DNA of 64,000 bases from Allobosea sp. UNC402CLCol (GTDB taxonomy: Bacteria; Pseudomonadota; Alphaproteobacteria; Rhizobiales; Beijerinckiaceae): positions 1 to 64,000 of the forward strand of contig NZ_JQJJ01000010.1 of NCBI RefSeq assembly GCF_000745475.1. The letters run 5' to 3'. Shown here one piece after another: positions 8,889 through 17,974 of this stretch. The notes below the pieces were generated by a model. That model was not told the origin of the DNA and made no database searches. It worked only from the letters and a program-made list of their open reading frames with translations. The translations under genes and the position numbers were made by a program. Every line of letters starts with the position of its first letter. Positions within the stretch are counted from its first letter, which is position 1.

Positions 8889-9920
8889 TCACTTGACCGG
8901 GAGCCCGTAGAGCAGTCCGCCCTCGGTCCAGAGCTTGTTGTGTCCGCGCGGCAGCGGCAGTTTCGTCTTGTCGCCGAAGTGGCGCTCGTAGATGTCCCCG
9001 TAGTTGCCTACGGACTTGACGACCCAGTAGAGCCATTTCTTGTCGAGCCCGAGCTTGGGGCCGTAATCACCGGTGACGCCGAGAAGGTCCTGGACATAGG
9101 GGTCCTTGGACTTCGTCATCTCGTCGACATTGGCTTGGCTTACCTTGTTTTCTTCGGCCTCCATCAGGCCGTACATCACCCATTTCACGATGTCGTACCA
9201 TTGGTCGTCACCGTGACGGACGGCGAGTGCGAGCGGCTCCTTGGAGAAGGTCCCTTCGAGGATGACATGCTCCTCAGGCTGCGGCGCGTCGTACATCCGT
9301 ACGCCCGGCAGCGCGTCGCGATCCTTGGCGAGTGCATCGCAGCGGCCGGCGACATAGGCGCTGGCGAGCTCCTTGTTGTTCTCGATCACGATCGGCGTGT
9401 ATTTGAGCCCATGCTGGGTGAAGAGCCTGGCGACGGCCTGTTCGGTCGTGCTGCCGGGCGCCATGCAGATGGTGGCGCCGTTCAGATCCTCGACCGTCTT
9501 CACGCCGGCATCCTTGCGGACCATGAAGCCGAGGCCGGTATAGAAGACCGGCGGCGAGAAGTTGAGTCCGAGCGCGGTATCGCGCGTCAAGGTCGCCGTC
9601 GTATTGCGCGCCAGCACGTCGACTTCGCCGGCCTGAATAGCGGGGAATCGTTGCTGGCTCGACAGCGCGACGAAGCGGACCTTTTCACCGCTGCCGAAGA
9701 TCGCCGCACCGAGCGCCCGACAAAGATCGACCTCGAAGCCGGACCAGCGCCCCTTGTCGTCGGGAGCGGCGAAGCCGTAGCGGCCCGGATGGGCGCCGCA
9801 AAGGACTTCGCCGCGCTCGCGAATGGCCTTGAGCGTGTCGCCCTGGCCAGCCTCGGCCGGAAGAATGGCGGTGCAGAGAAGGGCGGCGATGGCGCCGGCG
9901 AAACCGAATGCGAAACGCAT
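8889..9920 (-). CDS. aapJ: Periplasmic polar amino-acid binding protein AapJ
   Basis: A 343-residue solute-binding protein (SBP_bac_3 family) with a signal peptide ending near AEAGQG at residue 26. The mature N-terminus reads LKAIRERGEVLCGAHPGRYGF, then WSGFEVDLCRALGAAIFG, which matches AapJ/general L-amino-acid binders. Such proteins bind a wide range of amino acids and deliver them to AapQM. The start has the ribosome site AAGGGGAG about eight bases upstream. It is the first gene of aapJQMP, and the MetC-like gene ends about 100 nt upstream on the same strand, so a lyase-plus-transporter transcript is possible. Confidence 0.92.
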   Translation of the reverse strand: MRFAFGFAGAIAALLCTAILPAEAGQGDTLKAIRERGEVLCGAHPGRYGFAAPDDKGRWSGFEVDLCRALGAAIFGSGEKVRFVALSSQQRFPAIQAGEVDVLARNTTATLTRDTALGLNFSPPVFYTGLGFMVRKDAGVKTVEDLNGATICMAPGSTTEQAVARLFTQHGLKYTPIVIENNKELASAYVAGRCDALAKDRDALPGVRMYDAPQPEEHVILEGTFSKEPLALAVRHGDDQWYDIVKWVMYGLMEAEENKVSQANVDEMTKSKDPYVQDLLGVTGDYGPKLGLDKKWLYWVVKSVGNYGDIYERHFGDKTKLPLPRGHNKLWTEGGLLYGLPVK

Positions 9921-10019
9921 ATTCTGACTCCCCTTGTTATGAAGCGGCCCTGCGGAGCGCGGCGACCAGCGACGCCGCCATCCGCATGTCCCTGCGCATA
10001 GGCGTGCGAGATTCCTCGT

Positions 10020-11246
10020 TCAGCGAGCGAGCCGCTCGAAACCCCGTTCGAGATCGTCGATCAGGTCGGAAACGTCCTCGAGGCCGACATGCACGCGCAT
10101 ACACTGGCCGGGTTCGCGCCAGGTCGTGGCTGAACGCAGGATGCGCGGATCGGTGGGAAGCAGCAGGCTTTCATAGCCGCCCCAGCTCGATCCCATGCCG
10201 AACAGGCGCAGACCGTCGACCATCGCCGCCAGCCGCCGGCGTTCCGTCTCGCGGATGACGAAGCCGAACAGCCCGGACGCGCCGGTGAAATGCGTCCTCC
10301 AAAGTTCGTGGCCGGGGTCGGTCTGGAGGGCCGGATACATGACGCGCGTCACTTCGGGCCGATTTGCAAGCCAGTTGGCCAGTTCGAGCGCGTTGGCGTG
10401 GTGCTGCCGCATCCTGACCGAGATGGTGCGCAGACCTCGTTGCGCGAGATAGGCATCGTCCGGGCCGACACAGATGCCGAGCCGCTGCGCGAACCCTTTC
10501 ACGCGCTCATAGCTCGTCTCGGAGCACGAGATCGTGCCGAGCATCAGGTCGGAATGACCTGAAATATATTTCGTGCCGGCCTGGACGGAGATGTCGACGC
10601 CCAGCGTCAGCGGCTTGAAGAAGACGCCGCCGGACCAGGTGTTGTCGACGACGGTTACGATGCCTCGCGGCCTGGCCGCGGCCACGATGGCGGTGATGTC
10701 CGTCATCTCGAACGTCAGTGATCCAGGCGCCTCCATCCAGATCAGCCGCGTGTTCGGCTTGATCAGCCTGTCGATGCCGGAGCCGACCAGCGGATCGTAG
10801 AATTCGACCTCGACGCCGAAGCGGCGCAGGACGTCGTTACCGCAGTGACGACAGGGCCCGTAGACATTGTCGGCGATCAAGACGTGATCGCCGGGATCCA
10901 GATGGGCGAGCAGCGTCGTGGAAATGGCATTGGCGCCGGACGGGGTAAGCACTGTGCCGGCCGCCTCTTCCAGCGCCGAGACCGCATCCTCCAGCGCGAA
11001 GGTCGTCGGCGTTCCGCGCCGACCGTAGCGGACCTTCGCTTCGGCCTTGGCGTCGAGCGCCGCCAGCGTCGGAAACAGGATGGTGGAGGCATGAAACACC
11101 GGTGGATTGACGACGCCGAAATGCGCCGAGGGATCGCGCCCGGCATGGCAGATGACGGTATCCGGGCCGAGCCTGCGGTTCCGGTGGCCGTCCGTCGCGG
11201 CGGCGGGCTGGCTCGAGGCGATGTCGGATGGGGGCGAAAGGCTCAT
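10020..11246 (-). CDS. metC: Cystathionine beta-lyase-like PLP enzyme
   Basis: A 408-residue enzyme of the Cys/Met-metabolism PLP family. The cofactor lysine is Lys226 in AGTKYISGHSD, the cofactor-nitrogen aspartate is Asp201 in VVDNTW, and YGRRGTP at 74-80 is the phosphate-binding arm from the neighbouring subunit. WSGGVFFKPLTLGVDISVQAG and GCE-like surroundings favour a beta-lyase (cystathionine to homocysteine, pyruvate and ammonia) over a gamma-synthase. The context of an amino-acid importer, an FCD regulator and a glutathione transferase suggests a catabolic C-S lyase rather than housekeeping methionine synthesis. It is divergent from the GntR gene at 11476 with a palindrome between them. 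Confidence 0.82.
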   Translation of the reverse strand: MSLSPPSDIASSQPAAATDGHRNRRLGPDTVICHAGRDPSAHFGVVNPPVFHASTILFPTLAALDAKAEAKVRYGRRGTPTTFALEDAVSALEEAAGTVLTPSGANAISTTLLAHLDPGDHVLIADNVYGPCRHCGNDVLRRFGVEVEFYDPLVGSGIDRLIKPNTRLIWMEAPGSLTFEMTDITAIVAAARPRGIVTVVDNTWSGGVFFKPLTLGVDISVQAGTKYISGHSDLMLGTISCSETSYERVKGFAQRLGICVGPDDAYLAQRGLRTISVRMRQHHANALELANWLANRPEVTRVMYPALQTDPGHELWRTHFTGASGLFGFVIRETERRRLAAMVDGLRLFGMGSSWGGYESLLLPTDPRILRSATTWREPGQCMRVHVGLEDVSDLIDDLERGFERLAR

Positions 11247-11312
11247 GCGTCACTCTTTCCTGACGAGCCGATGCGAGCACGGACAGAAGCGCGCGCTTCT
11301 CGACATTCGGCA

Positions 11313-11339
11313 TGTAAATGCATACAATTGCATTTTACA
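11313..11339. promoter_or_regulatory. Palindromic operator between metC-like gene and GntR gene
   Basis: TGTAAATGCA, then TACAAT, then TGCATTTTACA form a palindrome broken by one extra base. It lies midway in the 229-bp divergent gap, 67 bp from the metC-like start and 137 bp from the GntR start. Size, AT-rich centre and location fit an FCD-GntR operator. It contains TGCATACA, the complement of TGTATGCA seen near 21548. Confidence 0.6.
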
Positions 11340-11475
11340 GAGTGCAATCAAATTTATCGCGGCCTTTCCTTCTGTCGCTGTGCGTCGCCTGTTCAGGCGG
11401 CGTCCTTTTGCATAGGAAGGAAGAAGCTGATCGGGCTGCGGTCGGGGTGCGGCATAACGGAGCCGAAGACAGACG

Positions 11476-12162
11476 ATGACCAAGTTGCCGAAAAGGGCGT
11501 CGACCGGAGGTCGCGACCTCGTCTTTGATGCGTATGAGCGCATCCGCGCCCTCATTCAGAAGGGCGAACTCGCCATCGGCGAGCGCGTGACGGAGATCGG
11601 CCTGGCAACGATCCTGGGCATGTCGCGGACCCCGGTGCATGAAGCCATCGCCAGGCTCGAGACCGATGGCCTGCTGACCAACGAGCCGCGCCGCGGCCTG
11701 ATCGTCACCGATCTCGACCATCAACAGATTGTCGAGCTCTACTTCATGCGCGAAGTGCTCGAAGGCGCCGCGGCGCGGCTGACTGCGCAGGCGGCCAGCG
11801 AGATCGAGCTTGCTACGTTCGCGGGGCTTGTCGAGGCCGAGGCTGGCGCCCTGGATGACGTCCAGCGGATGTCCGAGATCAACCGCAATTTCCGCCATCT
11901 GCTGGCCCTGTCATCGCATAATCGCTACCTGCTGCGCAGCCTCAACCAGCTCTCGGTCACGATGTCGCTGCTGCCGACGCTGATCGGCGAGAACGGCCGT
12001 GCGGCCGTATTGCATCGGCAGCACCGCGAGATAACCGAAGCATTGCTGCGCCGGGACGGGCTGGCTGCGGAAAGCCTGATCAAGGCTCAGGTGCGCTCGT
12101 CGCAGCAGCATCGCATGAGCATCATGCTGCGCGCCCATGCGAGCACGGGTACGCGCGGTTGA
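11476..12162 (+). CDS. FCD-domain GntR-family transcriptional regulator
   Basis: A 228-residue FadR-type regulator. The winged helix-turn-helix spans about residues 17-80 (ERVTEIGLATILGMSRTPVHEAIARLETDGLL) and the all-helical FCD effector domain about 92-218. In the FCD metal-site helix the usual D..FH pattern reads NRNFRHLLAL, so the histidine ligand is replaced by arginine, while the later H..I segment is kept (QHREITEALLRRD). It is a close paralog of the regulator at 19188; both share NEPRRGLIV and HQQ.VELYFMREVLEGAAARL. It is divergent from the metC-like gene and probably controls it. Confidence 0.88.
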   Translation: MTKLPKRASTGGRDLVFDAYERIRALIQKGELAIGERVTEIGLATILGMSRTPVHEAIARLETDGLLTNEPRRGLIVTDLDHQQIVELYFMREVLEGAAARLTAQAASEIELATFAGLVEAEAGALDDVQRMSEINRNFRHLLALSSHNRYLLRSLNQLSVTMSLLPTLIGENGRAAVLHRQHREITEALLRRDGLAAESLIKAQVRSSQQHRMSIMLRAHASTGTRG

Positions 12163-12195
12163 GCGGCGGTCATGCCGGCGCATGCCGCGGTTTCA

Positions 12196-12810
12196 TCAGC
12201 TCAGCGCTTCCGCGACATGCCGCCTGTATCCGTCACGACCAGCGAGACGCTCGCGATAGGCCGCCAGTGACGGCAGATCGGGACGGGCTAGCGGGACGAG
12301 GAACCAGCGGTGGACAGCGGGCGCCAGGGCGATGTCCGCCAGTGTCAGGGACGGGCCGGCGAGATAGTCGTTTGCTTGGAAATGTCGGTCGAGCAGCGCG
12401 GCGTGGGCCGTCAACGCCTTGAGAGCCGCTTCCGCCGCCGCCGCGTCCTCGGCCTTCAAGGCGGTTCGGATCTTGCCCATCGCCGGCACGAAGGCGGTGG
12501 CCCCCCAATCCATCCACTGGTCGGCGCTCGCACGTCCTGCCGCGTCCGGCGGCCAGATCGCCCCCTTGCCGTAGCGATTGCCCAGGTAGCGCAGAACCGC
12601 ATTCGATTCCCAGACGACGGCGCCATCATCGACGACGGTCGGCACCTTCCCATGCGGGTTGAACGCGCGGTAATCGATCGTATCCGTGCCGCCGAACCGC
12701 CCGCCGCATGCGATCAGCTCGTAGCCCACCCCGAGCTCGTCGAGGGCCCAGAAGGCCTTCGCGCAATTCGATGAATCGCGGCGTCCGTAGATTTTGAGCA
12801 TCGTCTTCAT
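12196..12810 (-). CDS. Glutathione S-transferase family protein
   Basis: A 204-residue two-domain GST. The N-terminal thioredoxin-like domain starts LKIYGRRDSSNCAKAFWAL, with the catalytic-region Ser-Ser-Asn, and holds the conserved cis-proline GKVPTVVDDG and the glutathione-binding WESNAVLRYL. The helical C-terminal half ends with the SLTLADIALAPAVHRW cap-box region. The start at 12810 overlaps the stop of the MmgE/PrpD gene by 4 nt (ATGA), so it is translationally coupled and likely acts in the same pathway. An in-frame ATG at 12801 is the alternative start. Confidence 0.87.
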   Translation of the reverse strand: MKTMLKIYGRRDSSNCAKAFWALDELGVGYELIACGGRFGGTDTIDYRAFNPHGKVPTVVDDGAVVWESNAVLRYLGNRYGKGAIWPPDAAGRASADQWMDWGATAFVPAMGKIRTALKAEDAAAAEAALKALTAHAALLDRHFQANDYLAGPSLTLADIALAPAVHRWFLVPLARPDLPSLAAYRERLAGRDGYRRHVAEALS

Positions 12811-14180
12811 CCTTGCTGGGTCGCGGTCATGATGCCTTCGATGCTGGGCGCCTGATCGAGCGCGAGAATGGCGCGGAACAGGCTGCGAGCGCGCTCCTCG
12901 CCCAGGCTCGCGCCGGCGCAATCGACGAACTTGGCCTCCAGCTCGTCGTCCGACATCGGATTGAGCGGCCCGCGGCCGAGCTCGGTCGAGGCCGAGGCCT
13001 CGACGACGCGTCCGTCGCCGAGCGTGACCTTGACGCGGCCGAGATATTCGTTCGGCTCGTCATGGGCGATGGACCGAGTCAGAGCGGCAAGGGACGCCGT
13101 ATCGGCGTCGAGGAAGGTGCTGTCGTCGAAGTCGCCGAGGCGGACGATGCCGGCCGTCAGCGCCTTGGCGGTCAAAAATTGGACGCTGAACTTCGCTTCG
13201 AGCCCGGTCTTCGGCCGAGGACGATCGGTGTGGGCGAGCCGGCGCCGGTGGGTCCAGGTCTCGATCGCCGTGATCTCACCGGACCTGAAGGGGCCGTGCC
13301 GGCGGTGCAGGGTCAATGCCGCATCGATGGCGGAATGTGCGCTGCCGCAGCAGGGGTGCTGCTTGATCGCAATGCCGGGCGAGAGAACGTCCGGCGAAGT
13401 CAGCCAGTCGCCAAGCGCCCTCTGCGGATCGAAGGTTCCGGCGCCGTTCAACACGTTGAAGAAGCCGTATTCGTGTTCGAAGGCTGAATGGCTGGCCGTG
13501 ACGCCCTGCTCGGAGAGTGTTGCAGCGAGCAGCCCGTTATAGGCGGCCTGACCGACATGGAGGGGCTTGATCGGCGTCCCGAAATTGGACTTGAGGCCGC
13601 TTGCCATCGATACCGCGATCGCCAGTGCCGTGGCCATGCGCTCCGGATCGAGGCCCAGCAGATGGGCGCTCGCCGTGGCGGCGCCGAATACGCCGAGCGT
13701 GGCGGTCGGATGCCAGCCTTTCTCGTAGTGATGCGGCATCACCGCCCTGGCGAGCCGCAATTCCAGCTCGACGCCTGCGAGATAGGCCGACAGGACAGCT
13801 CGTCCGGAAGAGCCGCGATCCTGCGCGAGGGCAAGCAGCGCGGGCACGACCGGCGCCGAAGGGTGACCACCCATGGTGGTGCTGCAATCGTCGAAGTCGA
13901 GGGCATGCGCTGCCGTACCGTTGATGACAGCGGCCTGCAGCGGGTGGCAGCGCCCGGGGCGGCCGATCTTGGTCGCGGGGCCGGCATCGGCGGCAATCTC
14001 CAGCGCTCGCTCGATGCCGTCAAGAAAGCCTGCCCGGCATCCGGCCAGCGCGGTCCCGATCGTATCTGCGAAGGCGCGCGCCGCCACGCGGCCCGCTTCC
14101 GGCGGCATCGTATCGAGCGTTATGGCGCTGGCGCGCCTTGCAAGTTCGAATGCGAAGCTCATGGAGTCCTCGTCGCTCAA
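12807..14180 (-). CDS. MmgE/PrpD family protein, copy 1
   Basis: A 457-residue protein of the family that contains 2-methylcitrate dehydratase PrpD, cis-aconitate decarboxylase and iminodisuccinate epimerase. The active-site residues known from aconitate decarboxylase have counterparts here: HALDFDD (Asp95), GGHPSAP (His106), GWHPTATLG (His157) and IKPLHVG (Lys205). Catalysis is therefore probably intact. Closest local relative is copy 2 (14199), sharing YEKGWHPTATLG. It lies 18 nt downstream of copy 2 and overlaps the GST gene by 4 nt. The substrate is unknown; a branched di- or tricarboxylate is likely. Confidence 0.87.
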   Translation of the reverse strand: MSDEDSMSFAFELARRASAITLDTMPPEAGRVAARAFADTIGTALAGCRAGFLDGIERALEIAADAGPATKIGRPGRCHPLQAAVINGTAAHALDFDDCSTTMGGHPSAPVVPALLALAQDRGSSGRAVLSAYLAGVELELRLARAVMPHHYEKGWHPTATLGVFGAATASAHLLGLDPERMATALAIAVSMASGLKSNFGTPIKPLHVGQAAYNGLLAATLSEQGVTASHSAFEHEYGFFNVLNGAGTFDPQRALGDWLTSPDVLSPGIAIKQHPCCGSAHSAIDAALTLHRRHGPFRSGEITAIETWTHRRRLAHTDRPRPKTGLEAKFSVQFLTAKALTAGIVRLGDFDDSTFLDADTASLAALTRSIAHDEPNEYLGRVKVTLGDGRVVEASASTELGRGPLNPMSDDELEAKFVDCAGASLGEERARSLFRAILALDQAPSIEGIMTATQQG

Positions 14181-14198
14181 AAGGCTGGGCCGGGCCGG

Positions 14199-15551
14199 TC
14201 AGACGCAGCTGGATTCTTGGATCAGCGCGGTCAGTTCACGGACGCTGTCGAGATCTTCGAGCCGCATGAGCATGTCGAAGCTGGCTTCGATTCCTGCGGC
14301 CGTCAGCGCGCGGCCGGCGCAATCGGTGTATTTCGCCCGCAACATGCCGTCCGGCAGCGGGGCTTCCGGCCCACGGCCGAGAGGGGAAGACACCGACGCA
14401 GCGAGTCGGGTGCCGTCGTTCAGGACGACGACGATTTCAGCGCCATAGTCGTTGGCGTCGTCGCTATGCTCGTCTACGCCGATGAGTTCCATCACGCGCG
14501 TGACCTGCGGATCGTAGAGCGCGTCATCCTCGAAATGCGAAAGCGTCACGGCGCCGTTCACCAACCCTCGCGCGACCGCGTAGGGCATCGAAAACTTGGC
14601 GTTGAGCGCGCTGGTCGCGGGGTTGCGTACATGCGGCAGCAGGCGCCTGCGGTGCATCCGCACTGTCACCGCGGCGATGCTGTCGGCGGTCAAACTCTCG
14701 CGGCGCCGGAGTTCGATGGCGGCATCGATCGCACCATGCACGCTGTAGACGCACGGGTATTTCTTGATGGAAATCCCCGGCGCCAGCAGATCGAGCGGCT
14801 GCCCCCACGCTTCCAGCATGCGATCCGCGTTGAAATGGCCCGTGCCGTTGAAGACCTCGAGAAATCCCTGGGGATGCTCGAAGGCTTCTGGCGAAGCCGG
14901 CACGCCTCCTGCGGCGAGAAGAGCGGCGAACAGCCCGTTGCGCGCGGCAAAGCCGGCATGCAGCGGCTTGGTCTGCGTGCCGAAATTCGCTTTGACGCCG
15001 CTGGCGAAGGATGCGGCCGTCGCCAGCGCATGGGCGAGCCTATCGGCGGGGAGGGCGAGCAGCCTCCCGCAGGCCGCAGCCGCGCCGAATATTCCGAGCG
15101 TGGCCGTCGGATGCCACCCCTTCTCGTAGTGATGGAAATTGACGCCTCGCGCGATGCGGGTCGCGGTCTCGACACCGACGATATAGGCGTCGAGCAGCTC
15201 GGCTCCTGTCGCGTCGCGCTGCTCGGCGAGGGCCAGCAGTGCCGGGATGATGATGACGGTCGGGTGGCCGGAGAGCGATTTGCTCGTGTCGTCGTAATCG
15301 AGCGCGTGGCCGGACGTGGCGTTGACATAGGCTGCTTCGAGGCGGCCGATCCGTGCCTTACGGCCGAGCACGAGGCAATCCCCGGCATTCGGTGAGGTGG
15401 CCAGCGCGATGTCCGTCGTCGCTGTCCGTGCGCCCAGCAGGGCGCAGCCGATCATGTCCGCGATGGCGTCCTTGGCCCATTTGCGAGCCATCGGATCGAA
15501 GCTGTGCGGATCGAGGGCAACGGAACGCTCCGCAATGTGCTGGACCAGCAT
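14199..15551 (-). CDS. MmgE/PrpD family protein, copy 2
   Basis: A 450-residue paralog of the gene at 12807. It keeps HALDYDD (Asp85), SGHPT (His96), GWHPTATLG (His147) and TKPLHAG (Lys195), so the catalytic set seems complete. The start is placed at 15551 because GGAG lies about eight bases upstream and the conserved fold begins there; an open frame continues 34 codons further but looks unlike the family. It heads a probable operon of copy 2, copy 1 and GST. Its upstream region holds TGCATGCA around 15638, loosely like the TGTATGCA palindromes elsewhere in the block. Confidence 0.86.
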   Translation of the reverse strand: MLVQHIAERSVALDPHSFDPMARKWAKDAIADMIGCALLGARTATTDIALATSPNAGDCLVLGRKARIGRLEAAYVNATSGHALDYDDTSKSLSGHPTVIIIPALLALAEQRDATGAELLDAYIVGVETATRIARGVNFHHYEKGWHPTATLGIFGAAAACGRLLALPADRLAHALATAASFASGVKANFGTQTKPLHAGFAARNGLFAALLAAGGVPASPEAFEHPQGFLEVFNGTGHFNADRMLEAWGQPLDLLAPGISIKKYPCVYSVHGAIDAAIELRRRESLTADSIAAVTVRMHRRRLLPHVRNPATSALNAKFSMPYAVARGLVNGAVTLSHFEDDALYDPQVTRVMELIGVDEHSDDANDYGAEIVVVLNDGTRLAASVSSPLGRGPEAPLPDGMLRAKYTDCAGRALTAAGIEASFDMLMRLEDLDSVRELTALIQESSCV

Positions 15552-15954
15552 CCGCAATTCTCCGAGAGACCAGATGGTGACGACAACCGTGTGTGCCGTA
15601 CCGATATGCGCGGCAGGGCGCGTCTGTCTACTTCTGCATGCAAATGAATTCAATAGAGCTCAATTTGTCGCGAACAGGCAGCTGCCGCGCTCGGTAACGA
15701 TGTGTCGGAGGGCGCAGTCGGGCGGGGGCTCGGCCTCGGGAGGCGGGGCCGCCGAGTTGATCGCGAGAAGCGGCCCGTGGCGCGTCAGGAGCGGCTGGCC
15801 AGTGACACCACTCGCGGAAAGCATGCGGACAGTCGAACATGCGCAACGCCATGCCGCCTTGCAGCCGATGTGCGGCCGGCGCGGCGTCGGCAAAGGCGCA
15901 GGATCGCAAGGCGCGATCCTGCCAGGCCCGATAACGTCAGGCGTTTGCGGCGTT
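15552..15954. other. Intergenic region upstream of MmgE/PrpD copy 2
   Basis: It holds the promoter region of the gene at 15551, an AT-rich TGCATGCAAATGAATTCAA segment at about 15638-15656 that may be a regulator site, and the terminator at 15898-15922. Two overlapping minus-strand frames between about 15640 and 15900 look partly protein-like, but neither spans the gap intact; a decayed gene is possible and was not identified. Confidence 0.45.
15898..15922 (-). terminator. Terminator of the Bug-type receptor gene
   Basis: GCAGGATCGC and GCGATCCTGC form a perfect 10-bp stem around a five-base loop, about 32 bases past the stop codon of the minus-strand receptor gene at 15955. Confidence 0.65.
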
Positions 15955-16941
15955 TCAGATCGACATGTTCGCGCTCTTGACCAGCTCTGCCCAGCGCCTG
16001 GATTCGGCACGCATCATCTCGGCGAAGGCTGCCGGCTCGTTGCCGATCGGCTCCGCGCCTTCGTTGCGCAGGCGCTCCTTGATCGTGTCGTTGTTGATCG
16101 TGCTGACCGTGGCGTCACGAAGAGCCTTGACGATGGACTCCGGGGTGCCCTTCGGCACGACGAGCCCGTACCAGGCCGTTGCCCGGTAATCCGGCCAGCC
16201 GAGTTCGGCCACGGTCGGAGTCTCGGGGAAGAGCTTGGTGCGCTGCGGGCTTGTGACGGCCAGCAGCCGCACGGACTTGCCCTCAATCAGACCAAGCACC
16301 GACGGAACGGTCGTCACCATGAAGTCGGTCTGTCCGGCGAGGAGGTCCGTCAAAGCTGGCCCGGCCCCGCGATAGGGAACGTGGACCGCATCGAATCCTG
16401 CAGTCCTGGCGAGCAGGACGGTGGCGAGATGGCTCGCCGAACCGTTGCCGGCAGAACCGTAGGTGAGCTTCCCGTTGTTCTTCTTCGCGTGATCGATCAG
16501 GTCCCGCGCGGTCTGGAACGATGATTTCGATGCCACCACCAACGCGAGCGGCGTATCGGAGATCAGAGTGACCGGATCGAAGGCTGTCAGCGGGTCAACC
16601 CGGACATTTTTGAACAGGTGGGGATTGACGACCATGGGTCCCTGGTTGGCCAGCAGGACCGTGTAGCCGTCCGGCGGCGAGGAGGCGGCCTGTGCGGTGA
16701 TGAGATTGCCACCGGCCGAGCCGTTGTTTTCGACGACCAGGGACTGGCCGAGCTTTTCACCGATGCCCTGCGCAACGAGCCGCGCGATGGCATCGGTTCC
16801 GCCGCCTGCCGCATAGGGGACAAGCAACTTCATCGGCCGCGTGGGAAAGGCAGCCTGCGATCGTGCGACGGTGCTGAGCGCGCTCCCTGCCGCCAGAGAA
16901 GCCGCGCCCAGAACCAAGCTCCTGCGAGTCAGATGCATCAT
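15955..16941 (-). CDS. Bug-type periplasmic receptor (tripartite tricarboxylate transporter family)
   Basis: A 328-residue TctC/Bug receptor. The N-terminus carries TRRSLVLGAASLAAG, a twin-arginine-like signal, with cleavage near VARSQA (about residue 30). The mature protein starts FPTRPMKLLVPYAAGGGTDAIARL, the family hallmark, and continues with VVENNGSAGG and the DGYTVLLAN strand. Such receptors bind carboxylates for uptake through TctA/TctB, but no tctA or tctB is in this window, so it must use a distant partner or act as a sensor. The neighbouring MmgE/PrpD and PrpF genes suggest a tricarboxylate-like ligand. Confidence 0.9.
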   Translation of the reverse strand: MMHLTRRSLVLGAASLAAGSALSTVARSQAAFPTRPMKLLVPYAAGGGTDAIARLVAQGIGEKLGQSLVVENNGSAGGNLITAQAASSPPDGYTVLLANQGPMVVNPHLFKNVRVDPLTAFDPVTLISDTPLALVVASKSSFQTARDLIDHAKKNNGKLTYGSAGNGSASHLATVLLARTAGFDAVHVPYRGAGPALTDLLAGQTDFMVTTVPSVLGLIEGKSVRLLAVTSPQRTKLFPETPTVAELGWPDYRATAWYGLVVPKGTPESIVKALRDATVSTINNDTIKERLRNEGAEPIGNEPAAFAEMMRAESRRWAELVKSANMSI

Positions 16942-17022
16942 TCGTCCCTCCCAAAGTCAGGGCGACTGGTGGCCCCGTTATCGGAGCTTCTTTCAACGCA
17001 AAGGGCGAATTTGAGAAATGCG

Positions 17023-17060
17023 ATAATTGATCCGATTGATGCGGTATCCCTATCAATTAT
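17023..17060. promoter_or_regulatory. LysR-type operator upstream of the Bug receptor gene
   Basis: ATTGAT at 17035-17040, eleven bases, then ATCAAT at 17052-17057 form a T-N11-A LysR box. A further ATTGAT at 17026-17031 repeats the left half, and the outer 9-mers ATAATTGAT and ATCAATTAT are perfectly inverted. It sits about 95-115 bp upstream of the receptor start and touches the LysR stop codon. The same box recurs at 17963-17985. Confidence 0.68.
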
Positions 17061-17974
17061 AGAAAGTTCGATCGCGGGTTCGCATTCCAGGTGTGGATCA
17101 GCATGTCCCTGAAGCGTTGGGCCGCAGGTGCAAGGCGCGCTTTCCGCCGCTCGACCAGGCCGATCGTTCGCGATACCGGCGGTGCGCCGATTGCCTTCGT
17201 CGCAATGACGGGGTGATCCTGCGGTGGCGTCGCGAGCCGGGGCAGCACCGAGACGCCAAGACCGCGCTCGACCAGTCCGAGCGACGTCGTCAGGTGGTTG
17301 ACTTCGAACTTGAACGTCAGCCCCACGCCCTCCTTGGCGAGAGCGCTTTCCAGGATCATGCGGTTGCCGCTGGCGCGGCTGACCCCGATGAGCGTCTGGT
17401 CGGCAAGATCCTTCCAGGCCAGCTCCTGCCGAGCGGCGAGCGGATGATCACGCCTGCATGCGAGGACGAATGGGTCCTCGACGAGCGGTGTGAAAGCCAG
17501 GTCAGGGTCCGAACTGCCGAGAAGATTGATGCCGAATTCGGCTTCGCCCCGTGCCACGCTCTCCAGGCCGTCATTTGCGGACAGATCGAGGATACGAAAC
17601 CGGATCAGCGGATAGATCGCGCTGAACGACTCGATGGCGCGTGGCAGGAAGTAGAAGGCGGCCGTCGGCACGCAGGCGATGGTGACCTGACCGTACTGCC
17701 GCCCGGCGACACCCGTGATGCCGAGCAGAGATTCCTCAAATTCGTCGAGCAGGCGACGGGCCAGCGGCGCGAAGGACCGGCCGACGCTCGTGGGTCCGAC
17801 TCTGCGCGTCGTTCTTTCCAGCAGCGGCGCGCCGACCGCGGCTTCCAGCGCCTGCACGCGACGGGACAGGGCGGGCTGCGAGATGTTGAGCATCTCAGCC
17901 GCTTTGTGAAAGCCGCCCAGCTCGAGCACGGCGAGAAAGGCGCGGATATCGAGCAGTTCAAAATTGATGCGCAT
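17057..17974 (-). CDS. LysR-family transcriptional regulator
   Basis: A 305-residue LysR regulator. The N-terminal helix-turn-helix covers about residues 1-62 (GGFHKAAEMLNISQPALSRRVQALEAAVGAPLLER), followed by the linker helix and a periplasmic-binding-protein-like effector domain from about 93 to 300. It lies between the Bug receptor and the PrpF-like gene, and each side carries a copy of ATTGAT-N11-ATCAAT, one of them over its own start codon. It therefore probably controls both genes and itself in response to a carboxylate co-inducer. The ligand is inferred from neighbours only. Confidence 0.9.
   Translation of the reverse strand: MRINFELLDIRAFLAVLELGGFHKAAEMLNISQPALSRRVQALEAAVGAPLLERTTRRVGPTSVGRSFAPLARRLLDEFEESLLGITGVAGRQYGQVTIACVPTAAFYFLPRAIESFSAIYPLIRFRILDLSANDGLESVARGEAEFGINLLGSSDPDLAFTPLVEDPFVLACRRDHPLAARQELAWKDLADQTLIGVSRASGNRMILESALAKEGVGLTFKFEVNHLTTSLGLVERGLGVSVLPRLATPPQDHPVIATKAIGAPPVSRTIGLVERRKARLAPAAQRFRDMLIHTWNANPRSNFL

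Noticed and set aside
7620..10001. A 793-codon plus-strand open frame opposite aapQ and aapJ
   Set aside because: It is the antisense shadow of two well-recognised transporter genes and has no domain-like pattern.
13488..15395. Long plus-strand frame opposite MmgE/PrpD copies 1 and 2
   Set aside because: The minus strand encodes two family members with full catalytic motifs; the plus-strand product has only antisense-type composition.
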